Made by a program: the position numbers and the translations under genes | The notes under the pieces: model-generated | What the model was told of the DNA's origin: nothing | The model's database searches: none | Seen by the model: the letters and a program-made list of their open reading frames with translations, nothing else | In this document: one piece after another, positions 1 to 6,834 of the stretch | Numbering within the stretch: position 1 is the first letter of the stretch | Layout: the number at the start of each line of letters is the position of its first letter | Source: Bacteroidota bacterium | GTDB taxonomy: Bacteria > Bacteroidota > Bacteroidia > Bacteroidales > Porphyromonadaceae | DNA: 15,330 nucleotides | Direction of reading: 5' to 3' | Assembly: GCA_023388555.1 (NCBI GenBank) | Contig: JAEWGA010000020.1 | Location: forward strand, 1 to 15,330

Positions 1-1127
1 CGGTTTCTTGTAAGCAGGAAATTCAGCCTATATCGGTAGAAACTCCTACTATACTGGAACAACTACGTGCCAGAGATATTAAAAAATGGGCAGAGGAAAA
101 AGAACTCCAAAAACAGCAAGATGAAACGGACGCCGCTTACAACAAACGCGTCCAAGAAATGTACGATGCCTATTATGCCGACCTGAGAGCGTATAAAAAG
201 TCGGACCACCGCATAGTATACGGCTGGTTTAGCGGCTGGTCGGCAACCGAAGGTATACCCGAGTCGTTCCTTTCCAACCTTCCCGATAGCGTGGATATCG
301 TTTCCCTTTGGGGGGGAACAGCACCCTTTGAAGAGGGTAGCGCACGCTGGGAGGACCTTAAGTATGCGCAAGAGGTGAAAGGCTTGCGTGTATTGCTCTG
401 CTGGCAAACCGGTTCTTCGGGTCTGGGATTGCCTGGAGGACAGGAAGACTTCAACAAACGCCATGAAGGCAAAACCAGCGAGGAGAAAGCTGTAGCCTAT
501 GCACAAGAGCTCACCGAGTTTATCAAAAAGCACAACCTTAACGGTTATGATATCGACTGGGAGCCGAACGTAGGAGACCACGGTAGAGGTTGCAATAACC
601 TTTACTCCAACTGTACCGGAGGAGAGAGAAGCGCACCTATACGTGCCTTCATACGTGAAATGGGTAAAAACTTTGGTCCTAAGCAAGAAACGGACTACAA
701 CCCACGCAATACAGGTACCCTCTTTCTTTTCGACGGTGAAGTGCGCCATATGGCTAATAACTTTGGCGACATGGGTGACTACTTCGACTACTTCCTGAAC
801 CAAAACTACTACTCCCATAGGCCCAACCACGAGTTTACCAATGTGGACCGAATAAAAGGTTTTACCTGGCAAAAATATGTGGCTTGCGACGAGTTTGAAA
901 AGGACTACGTTAACGGTGGTACTGCCCCCAAACAAGGAAACCTGGTAGGCTGCCAAGTAAAGGCCAAAATAGTTGCCGAAAACAATTATGGCGGGTGGGG
1001 TGCTTACCATATTGAGTTGGAAGCCAAACAAAACTACAAATGGGTGCGCAGTGTAACCCAAATTATGAACCCTTCCAGCGGTATCGTTCCTACCCCCGAC
1101 ACCGTTAAGGAATCGTTGAAAAAATAA
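1..1127 (+). CDS. GH18 endo-beta-N-acetylglucosaminidase-like lipoprotein, 5' end outside window
   Basis: The frame is open from the window edge (first full codon at 3), giving 374 visible residues. The first ATG in view (159) is internal. The visible part begins V-S-C-K-Q, which fits the end of a lipoprotein signal peptide with the lipidated Cys as visible residue 3, so only about 20 residues are probably missing. A charged helical linker (about 20-60) precedes a GH18 barrel. The catalytic motif N-G-Y-D-I-D-W-E is at 180-187, with the acid Glu187 encoded at 561-563; a barrel-strand motif L-N-Q-N-Y-Y follows near residues 262-267. GH18 endoglycosidases of this type (EndoF/BT_3987-like) cleave the chitobiose core of N-glycans. 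The first Asp of the usual DGxDxDxE motif is Asn here, but the two following Asp and the Glu are kept, so activity is likely. It is followed 14 nt later by a DUF1735/LamG gene, as in N-glycan utilization loci. A non-catalytic glycan-binding role is less likely. Confidence 0.85.
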   Translation, partial: VSCKQEIQPISVETPTILEQLRARDIKKWAEEKELQKQQDETDAAYNKRVQEMYDAYYADLRAYKKSDHRIVYGWFSGWSATEGIPESFLSNLPDSVDIVSLWGGTAPFEEGSARWEDLKYAQEVKGLRVLLCWQTGSSGLGLPGGQEDFNKRHEGKTSEEKAVAYAQELTEFIKKHNLNGYDIDWEPNVGDHGRGCNNLYSNCTGGERSAPIRAFIREMGKNFGPKQETDYNPRNTGTLFLFDGEVRHMANNFGDMGDYFDYFLNQNYYSHRPNHEFTNVDRIKGFTWQKYVACDEFEKDYVNGGTAPKQGNLVGCQVKAKIVAENNYGGWGAYHIELEAKQNYKWVRSVTQIMNPSSGIVPTPDTVKESLKK

Positions 1128-1141
1128 AACCTACATTCCTC

Positions 1142-2407
1142 ATGAAACATACATATACGAAACTCGTTTCACAGTGTGCGCTCCTGGGTGCTGTAGTAAT
1201 GGCAATGGCTGGTTGTTCCAACTTGCCTAAAATTGCTGCCGAGGGCGATTTGCACCATGTTGTGGCTTATATTGAGGAGCTTGGCTCTTCTACAACCCAA
1301 TCCTTTTCGGTAGATGAACAAGGTGGGTATATGGATATTACCGCTCGCCTCTCCGAAAACCCAAAGGAACAACACGCTTTTGTGGTAAAGGTGGAACCCG
1401 AACTCTTGGAACAATACAACAAAGAAAACAACACCAGCTTTGAGGTGTTGCCTGCCGAAAACTACGACTTGGAGTGGCTGGCTTCCGATGGCACTGTAAA
1501 AGCAACCGGAAAGAGTGTAACGGTAAACCTAAAGCAGGGAGAGTATGGCTCTACCGTTAGGTTACACGTTAAAAAAATGTCCACAACTGTGGCTTCGGAA
1601 GAGGGCGAAACAGAACAAATGCTCCCTACTTACAAAAACTATGTTATTCCGGTAGCTTTGGCTTCTGCACCTTCCGATGCCAACCTTTCCATACAAAGCA
1701 AGGCTTACAAAGGGCTGTTTTTCCTTAACCGTAAATTCTCGGCTAAGGCATTGCACCTGAACGGTAGGCAAGGTATAGAAATGATTTATTTGAAAGATGT
1801 TGAAGAACCTATTGAAGAGGATATTAACTTTACTGAATGGACGTACCAAGTATTTGTGAAGTTCGACTACATCAGCTCCGAAAACATCGGGTGGGCATGG
1901 TTTAGTCCTCGCTCGGGTCACGCACCGTGGGGGTACCACTGTTTGTATGGGCCTTCGGGCTTCACCTTCTTCGACCCCTCGGGTGGTAAACGTAGCTTTA
2001 ACCAAAGCGACTTTAAAGACTTTGCCTTTGAACCCAACAAGTGGTACAACCTTGCCATGACTTGCAAAAACAAAGGAACAGAACAGGTTGAAGTGAAGTT
2101 TTATGTGGACGCCAAATTGGCTATGGCGTACACCTTCCCTGGCCAAACATTACCGCGCCCACGGGCATTTATAGGTAATAGCGCCTTCCGTGGTTTTATA
2201 CGTGATTACCGCTTTTGGCAACGCGCTTTAACTGGTGGCGAAATAAGGGAAACTATGTGGGCTGTGAACCCCAATGCCGAAGGGCTACTCATATACATGC
2301 CCTTTAACGGTAACTTTAACAACGAAGTGCCAGGTAAAGAAAACACGTGGCTTTTCCGCTCGCAAGGTAATCATGACTTTAATACAACATTTACTTTGCC
2401 TGAGTAA
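1142..2407 (+). CDS. DUF1735 and LamG-domain surface lipoprotein
   Basis: This 421-residue protein starts with a lipoprotein signal: basic n-region, hydrophobic core and lipobox M-A-G-C with the lipidated Cys at 25. Residues about 36-175 resemble the DUF1735 beta-sandwich found in Bacteroidetes glycan-binding lipoproteins. Residues about 185-415 look like a LamG/concanavalin-type jelly roll, with the patterns W-T-Y-Q-V-F-V-K-F, K-W-Y-N-L-A-M and G-F-I-R-D-Y-R-F-W. The inferred role is binding of glycoprotein glycans at the outer-membrane surface and presenting them to the GH18 enzyme encoded just upstream. It is the middle gene of a tight same-strand run: 14 nt after the GH18 stop and 38 nt before the next likely start. 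No Shine-Dalgarno sequence is visible. The substrate cannot be read from sequence. Confidence 0.85.
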   Translation: MKHTYTKLVSQCALLGAVVMAMAGCSNLPKIAAEGDLHHVVAYIEELGSSTTQSFSVDEQGGYMDITARLSENPKEQHAFVVKVEPELLEQYNKENNTSFEVLPAENYDLEWLASDGTVKATGKSVTVNLKQGEYGSTVRLHVKKMSTTVASEEGETEQMLPTYKNYVIPVALASAPSDANLSIQSKAYKGLFFLNRKFSAKALHLNGRQGIEMIYLKDVEEPIEEDINFTEWTYQVFVKFDYISSENIGWAWFSPRSGHAPWGYHCLYGPSGFTFFDPSGGKRSFNQSDFKDFAFEPNKWYNLAMTCKNKGTEQVEVKFYVDAKLAMAYTFPGQTLPRPRAFIGNSAFRGFIRDYRFWQRALTGGEIRETMWAVNPNAEGLLIYMPFNGNFNNEVPGKENTWLFRSQGNHDFNTTFTLPE

Positions 2408-2445
2408 TGTTTTGGTATCACATTAACATACAACGTTTGTATACT

Positions 2446-3507
2446 ATGAAGTATCGTACTATATTCTCGGCTTTACTGCTGGGCGGTATCCTGGCCAGTT
2501 GCATGCACGAGCCAGTGGTGTTGGAGTTCAACGACTCCTATACACCTAAAAAACCTACACCTGGTAAGCTGGACCCCTTGCCTCCTGTAGATGTATATAA
2601 CACTTATGTGTTTCCCCTTGAAACAAATGTGGAACGAACAGTGGTGAACGAACTCAATTCGGATGGAGCCATAGCCCAAACTACATTCGACGCAACACCC
2701 GTTGAGCTACGTATACGCACTTCTATTGCTGCTAAAGAGGACTTGGTTATTACCCCCACTGTAATAACAGCCGAAAATAACCCCGAAGCCTACGCCTCCC
2801 TCATAAAGGGAACCACAAAGCTGTTGCCCGAAAATGCTTACACTATTGCGGAAGCCAATGTTACCATTCCGCAAGGTGAGAAAGAGACCGTAGTGCACCT
2901 GAACCTAAACGAGGAAGTGGTAAAAGGGCTGGACTTTTCGGAGGGGTCTTACTTGTTGCCTGTTATGTTACAATTACCCGAAGGAAAGGGTATTGTGCGG
3001 GGACATTTTATGCTGACCATTAACAGTGTTACCCGAAAGGCATTCCCTACGGGAAACAATGTTGAACTTGTTAGCACTTACCCCCAGGATATTCAGGATA
3101 TGATTTGGAAGAGTGCACTCTCCTTTAAGTCCAATGTGGTATCTGGCAGGTTGAATAAGCTTAACGATGGAGTCATTAACGACTCTTGGTATACCCGTGA
3201 GTCCGATAATGCTTGGCTGACAATTCATTTTAGCGAAGCCAACATCAGGATGATAGAGTTGTACACCAATAACCCCAACTCCTTCTCTCACATCAAGGTA
3301 GAGGTTTCTACCGATGGTGGAAATAACTGGATACCACAAGGGGCTATTGACACAACACAAAAGTTGGATCAAACCAATATTGCCTTTACCCAACCTGTAA
3401 CAATTAACGCTATCCGGTTGTCGGAGTTTATTCCGTTAATCAAACAACAAAATAACCAGTATGGCGACATCACCGAGATAAGGTTATTTACTGCAGCAGT
3501 AGAGTAA
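2446..3507 (+). CDS. DUF1735 and F5/8 type C (discoidin)-like surface lipoprotein
   Basis: The chosen start (2446) gives 353 residues and a clean lipoprotein signal: M-K-Y-R, a hydrophobic stretch, then lipobox L-A-S-C with Cys19. An in-frame ATG at 2407 overlaps the upstream stop (TAATG), but it would place 13 extra residues before the signal peptide and is less likely. Residues about 45-190 resemble DUF1735. Residues about 205-353 have the F5/8 type C/discoidin pattern: K-L-N-D-G, then W-L-T-I-H-F, I-K-V-E-V-S-T-D-G-G-N-N-W, and a final D-I-T-E-I-R-L-F strand. This fold usually binds terminal sugars. It is the last gene of the operon and is followed 24 nt later by a strong terminator. It probably acts as a cell-surface glycan-binding protein with the GH18 and LamG proteins; the ligand is unknown. 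Confidence 0.83.
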   Translation: MKYRTIFSALLLGGILASCMHEPVVLEFNDSYTPKKPTPGKLDPLPPVDVYNTYVFPLETNVERTVVNELNSDGAIAQTTFDATPVELRIRTSIAAKEDLVITPTVITAENNPEAYASLIKGTTKLLPENAYTIAEANVTIPQGEKETVVHLNLNEEVVKGLDFSEGSYLLPVMLQLPEGKGIVRGHFMLTINSVTRKAFPTGNNVELVSTYPQDIQDMIWKSALSFKSNVVSGRLNKLNDGVINDSWYTRESDNAWLTIHFSEANIRMIELYTNNPNSFSHIKVEVSTDGGNNWIPQGAIDTTQKLDQTNIAFTQPVTINAIRLSEFIPLIKQQNNQYGDITEIRLFTAAVE

Positions 3508-3531
3508 TATCCTGCACAACCCAATAAAGGA

Positions 3532-3571
3532 GGGTGTGTCCAAACAGCAGTTTTGGGCACACCCTTTTTTT
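3532..3571 (+). terminator. Intrinsic terminator of the GH18/DUF1735 operon
   Basis: The 13-bp stem GGGTGTGTCCAAA (3532-3544) pairs with TTTGGGCACACCC (3552-3564) with a single G-T wobble. The loop is 7 nt and is followed by seven T (3565-3571). It lies 24 nt after the last + strand stop codon. Confidence 0.93.
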
Positions 3572-3680
3572 CTTGTGCTACATTGCTGGGGAGAGGAGGG
3601 GTGGAGATAACGGCTTATGGGAAACGGGGATAGCCCTTTGTATGGAGCCAAAGAACAGTTTTCTCTGCCGTTAAGGTATC

Positions 3681-3731
3681 AAAGGAGAGGAGGAGGGAGG
3701 GAAGAGAGAGGGAAAGGGAGGGGAAAGAAAA
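3681..3731. repeat. 51-nt uninterrupted homopurine tract
   Basis: Every base of the + strand from 3681 to 3731 is A or G, mostly short alternations of GGA, GAG and AAG. It lies in the convergent gap between the two terminators and runs into the left arm of the second one. It is not coding. Mirror-like purine tracts can form triplex structures, but no perfect mirror is evident. Confidence 0.8.
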
Positions 3732-3763
3732 CCCCTACCGGTGTGGAGCCGGTAGGGGTTTTT
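3728..3763. terminator. Bidirectional terminator between convergent transcription units
   Basis: An A run and CCCCTACCGG (3732-3741) pair with CCGGTAGGGG (3749-3758) across a 7-nt loop. On the + strand the hairpin is followed by five T, then CTTTTG. On the - strand it is followed by four T and CTTT. It lies 22 nt beyond the alkaline phosphatase stop, so it most likely ends that - strand unit and also backs up the + strand terminator. Confidence 0.85.
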
Positions 3764-3785
3764 CTTTTGTTTTAGGGGGGAGGTG

Positions 3786-5486
3786 TTATTGTAGGTGTTG
3801 TGCTAATGATGCGTCTACGTACATTTTCCCGGTTTTGTCCACGAATACCGAGGCGCAAGGTGTTGTAACCGTTTTCCCGTTAAGGGTGGCCTGGTTGCTA
3901 AAGGCGGGTATCACCAGTGTTTTCTTCTTATGCGTAACGGTTAGTACTTTCTCCTCGGGGCTGTTGCCAGAGAGTTTTATTTTGTAGCCTTGAAACACTT
4001 CGTCGTGTGGGGCAAAGTGTGTTTGGGAAAGGTGCTGCATGGTGGTGGGCAGCCCCAATAGGCGACGCATATAGTTATGAAGTTCTATATTGGTGTTAAA
4101 GCCCACCATACGTGGGGTGTGGTTGGGTGCCGAGATGGCTAAGAACACCTCTTCGCCCGTGTGGCCGTGGGTGGTGAATCCTATGTAGGAATGTTTGCGG
4201 TAGATGGAGCCAACAAAGGCGTCCAACGACTTGGTGTAGATGCTTCCCCAGCGCTCTTGTCCGGGGCGTTGGTTGGCAGGCAGTGGCGAAAGGTCGTAGT
4301 CCTTAACCTGTTGTAGGGCTTCTAATTCCTCTTTGTTAAGGGTGATGCCAGTGTATTGTTGGAATACTTCGGGCACTTTTTCGTAGGGTGTTTGGCGTAG
4401 GATCTCCGCCATACCTACTGCTGTTTTTTGTATTTGGGTGAGGGGTCCGAAGAGTTTTTGTGCCGAAGAGTGGGCATATTTTTTCAGGTCGTAACGCCCG
4501 ATGCTTAGGCCGCTGTTTCCGTGGTCCGATGTTACAATAACCACCGTGTTACCGTCTTGCTGAGCGAAGTCCAGTGCTACCCCTACTGCTTTATCGAACG
4601 CCAGCAGGTCCGTAGCCACACCTACGGGGTCGTTTGCGTGTGCCGCCCAGTCCACCTTACTACCTTCCACCATGAGCATAAACCCTTTTTCGTTGTCCAG
4701 TTTACGTATGGCGGTGGCGGTCATTTCGGCAAGGGAGGGCACAGCGGTGGTATCACGGTCCAGGTCGTAGGGTACGGACTCTTTTCCGAAGAGTGCAACA
4801 ATCTTCTCGTTTTTATCGGCACGCATTCCGTTCAGGTCGTTGGAGTACACGCCATAACCGTTATTTTTAAGGTATTCTACAAACTCGGGTTTTAGCAGTG
4901 TTGTTCGTCCGCCCATGATGACGGAAGCTCCGCTGTGGACTATTTGCGGCATAATCCAGTCGCTTTTACGCCTGTCGTAGCTGTGTGCGAGGCAGTCCGA
5001 GGGGGTGGCGTCGGTGAGGTGGGATGTAACTACTATTCCTGTTTTTTTACCTTGGTAAATACGAGTAGCTTCCATAAGGGTCATTAGGGGTCGGTAGCTC
5101 CATGTTGTATCCACGGGTACTATATCGTCTTGGGGGGAGGAGTAGGGGTAGGTGGAAACAAAGCCGGCAATGGAGGGCATCCCGGTCATGTAACAGGAGG
5201 TTGTGGGGGCGGAGTCTCCTATGGGTGAGTTGGAGCAGTAGGTAAGTATTGTACCGCAAAGGTAGGGGTCAATTCGCAGGTGCTTTTTATTAGGGTTTTG
5301 GTAGCGTTGGTACCATCGTGCTAACGATATGGATGGGAGGGATGTACCGTCCGTAATCATCAGGATAACGTTTTTTACCGGCTGCACCGAGTCGGCTGTA
5401 AGGTTTTGGGCTTTAGCCACAGGGTTTGCTGTGAAGGTAAGGCAGAGTATTGCCAACAGCAGGAATAGTTTTGGGGTTCTGTTCAT
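3786..5486 (-). CDS. Exported alkaline phosphatase (PhoA superfamily)
   Basis: The start at 5486 gives 566 residues beginning with a Sec signal peptide: M-N-R-T-P-K, a Leu-rich core, and likely cleavage after A-K-A at about 26. An in-frame ATG at 5531 overlaps the upstream stop but adds 15 polar residues before the signal. Family residues are complete: Asp46 (I-T-D-G), nucleophile Ser92 (G-D-S-A-P-T-T), Thr/Asp in L-T-D-A-T-P, Glu274 (V-E-G-S), Asp279 and His283 (D-W-A-A-H), Asp321-His322 (T-S-D-H-G-N) and His442 (H-T-G-E-E-V). It should release phosphate from monoesters in the periplasm with two Zn and one Mg or other metal. The protein is longer than E. coli PhoA, with an insertion before the last metal ligand and a C-terminal extension. 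It follows the M24 peptidase gene with a 38-nt gap and is probably co-transcribed. No phosphate-regulation site is evident. Confidence 0.92.
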   Translation of the reverse strand: MNRTPKLFLLLAILCLTFTANPVAKAQNLTADSVQPVKNVILMITDGTSLPSISLARWYQRYQNPNKKHLRIDPYLCGTILTYCSNSPIGDSAPTTSCYMTGMPSIAGFVSTYPYSSPQDDIVPVDTTWSYRPLMTLMEATRIYQGKKTGIVVTSHLTDATPSDCLAHSYDRRKSDWIMPQIVHSGASVIMGGRTTLLKPEFVEYLKNNGYGVYSNDLNGMRADKNEKIVALFGKESVPYDLDRDTTAVPSLAEMTATAIRKLDNEKGFMLMVEGSKVDWAAHANDPVGVATDLLAFDKAVGVALDFAQQDGNTVVIVTSDHGNSGLSIGRYDLKKYAHSSAQKLFGPLTQIQKTAVGMAEILRQTPYEKVPEVFQQYTGITLNKEELEALQQVKDYDLSPLPANQRPGQERWGSIYTKSLDAFVGSIYRKHSYIGFTTHGHTGEEVFLAISAPNHTPRMVGFNTNIELHNYMRRLLGLPTTMQHLSQTHFAPHDEVFQGYKIKLSGNSPEEKVLTVTHKKKTLVIPAFSNQATLNGKTVTTPCASVFVDKTGKMYVDASLAQHLQ

Positions 5487-5524
5487 TGTGAGTAAGGATT
5501 TAGAGTTATGCGGGTTATGCGGTT

Positions 5525-6700
5525 TTAGCATAGGGGGATAATATCCATGGGGAAGTCTGTAAGGTTTTGCATGCCATTGGGTGTCACCTCGAAGGTGTTT
5601 TCCACCCCTACTGCCCCTTCGGGGAAAACAAACTTAGGCTCCAACGCTATCACCATACCGGGCTGTAGCGGTGTTTGGTCGCGAGGGGTTAACACGGGCA
5701 GTTCATTTATTTCTATTCCCACACCGTGGCCAACGAACTTGGACTGGAAGGACATTCCCATGAAATGGTTTTGCAGCCCGGCACGGCTTACCTGTTCGGC
5801 ACAGTGGTTGTATATCTCGGCAGCGGTAGTTCCTGGGGCAACGTCGGTCATCATCCAGTGTTGCAGGGCTATGGAAAGGTCGTGAGCTTTTTGGAGGTGT
5901 GGTGCCACTTTTCCCCAGGCATACACACGAGTTATGTCGGTATTATACACGCCGTAGTTTCCTGCCAGGTCCACCATTACGGGCATCCCTTGTTGTATTT
6001 GGGAGCCGTTGGCGCTCATGGGCATAGCTGGCACTCCGGCACCTCCTAAGGCGAAGTCGTAAGGTGCTGGGGTATCGGCATTAGCTCCGGCCGATAGGTT
6101 TCCCATAAATATCTCCATTCTGGCACCAAAAGCCCGGAATGTACCTATGGAGCCGTGGGTACGCATTTGGTACTCCAGCTTGTGGAGCCACTGGGTATCG
6201 GTATCGCCAGGCGACCACTCTTGGGGTGCTAAGCGATAAATCTCCATATGTTTTTTTGCCATTGCACGTATCTCTTCCAGCTCGTAGGGGGTTTTTATGC
6301 TGCGTACCTTTCGCATGAGTGCAGAGCCATCCACGGGCGAGAAGCCAGCTGTTGTAAGAGCCTCCAGCCGAGCATATTCTGCCTGAGGGAGGAAGCTCCG
6401 CTCCACCACGGTATCGGCACCTAAGGTTAGCCCGTACTCTGCCAGTAAGGCAGGTATCTGTTCTGGTTTCCGGATGGGTATAGCCTCGTAAGGAGTGTTG
6501 TTGAATAGGTTGGTAGGGCGGTCGGGGAAAAACAGGGGTTTCTGGCCTACTGCCACGTAGGTGTAACCAGAGTAGACGCTACCGGTAAGGTATAGGTGGT
6601 TGGGGACGCTACGCAATAAAATGGAGCCTACACTGTGGGCTTGCAATGCCTCGCCAATGCGCTGTAGGCGTAGCTCCAGCTCGGGGAAAGGGATATACAT
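5525..6700 (-). CDS. M24 family Xaa-Pro aminopeptidase/dipeptidase
   Basis: This 391-residue protein has an N-terminal creatinase-like domain (about 1-135) and a pita-bread M24 catalytic domain (about 140-385). All five metal ligands are visible: Asp244 and Asp255 with the family's 11-residue spacing (V-D-L-A-G ... N-T-D-I-T-R), His325 (G-H-G-V-G-I-E), Glu354 (A-L-E-P) and Glu368 (G-V-E-N-T-F). It should cleave peptide bonds involving proline using two metal ions. There is no signal peptide, so it is cytoplasmic. Aminopeptidase versus dipeptidase specificity cannot be decided from sequence. It is the first gene of a two-gene unit with the alkaline phosphatase; its stop codon overlaps a possible upstream start of that gene (ATGCTAA). 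A TAnnTTTG promoter element lies 34-41 nt before its ATG. Confidence 0.92.
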   Translation of the reverse strand: MYIPFPELELRLQRIGEALQAHSVGSILLRSVPNHLYLTGSVYSGYTYVAVGQKPLFFPDRPTNLFNNTPYEAIPIRKPEQIPALLAEYGLTLGADTVVERSFLPQAEYARLEALTTAGFSPVDGSALMRKVRSIKTPYELEEIRAMAKKHMEIYRLAPQEWSPGDTDTQWLHKLEYQMRTHGSIGTFRAFGARMEIFMGNLSAGANADTPAPYDFALGGAGVPAMPMSANGSQIQQGMPVMVDLAGNYGVYNTDITRVYAWGKVAPHLQKAHDLSIALQHWMMTDVAPGTTAAEIYNHCAEQVSRAGLQNHFMGMSFQSKFVGHGVGIEINELPVLTPRDQTPLQPGMVIALEPKFVFPEGAVGVENTFEVTPNGMQNLTDFPMDIIPLC

Positions 6701-6733
6701 ATTGGTGTTAGTTATAAGCGTTTTCTACTTATG

Positions 6734-6741
6734 CAAAGTTA
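6734..6741 (-). promoter_or_regulatory. Bacteroidetes -7 promoter element upstream of the M24 peptidase
   Basis: The - strand reads TAACTTTG, an exact match to the Bacteroidetes sigma-70 -7 consensus TAnnTTTG, 33 nt upstream of the peptidase ATG. No TTTG -33 box is seen at the usual spacing, so the assignment rests on one element and its position. Confidence 0.45.
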
Positions 6742-6772
6742 GTAAAAGGGCTATGTTTGCCGCTGTTTGGCA

Positions 6773-6819
6773 AAAAAAACTACCCTGGGGAGGTATGCGT
6801 TCCCCAGGGTAGTTTTTTT
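6773..6819 (-). terminator. 19-bp hairpin terminator after the OmpP1/FadL gene
   Basis: Positions 6773-6791 and 6801-6819 are perfect reverse complements (19 bp, core ACTACCCTGGGGA), with a 9-nt loop. The A run at the left arm becomes a T run on the - strand directly after the stem. It lies 15 nt past the stop codon of the - strand barrel gene. The symmetric T run means it would also stop + strand transcripts. Confidence 0.92.
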
Positions 6820-6834
6820 GTTTTGGATTTTCCG

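Noticed and set aside
63..1061. 332-codon open frame antisense to the GH18 gene
   Set aside because: Its translation is Val/Phe-rich without domains, while the opposite strand has a clear GH18 domain with catalytic motif. It is a codon-usage shadow.
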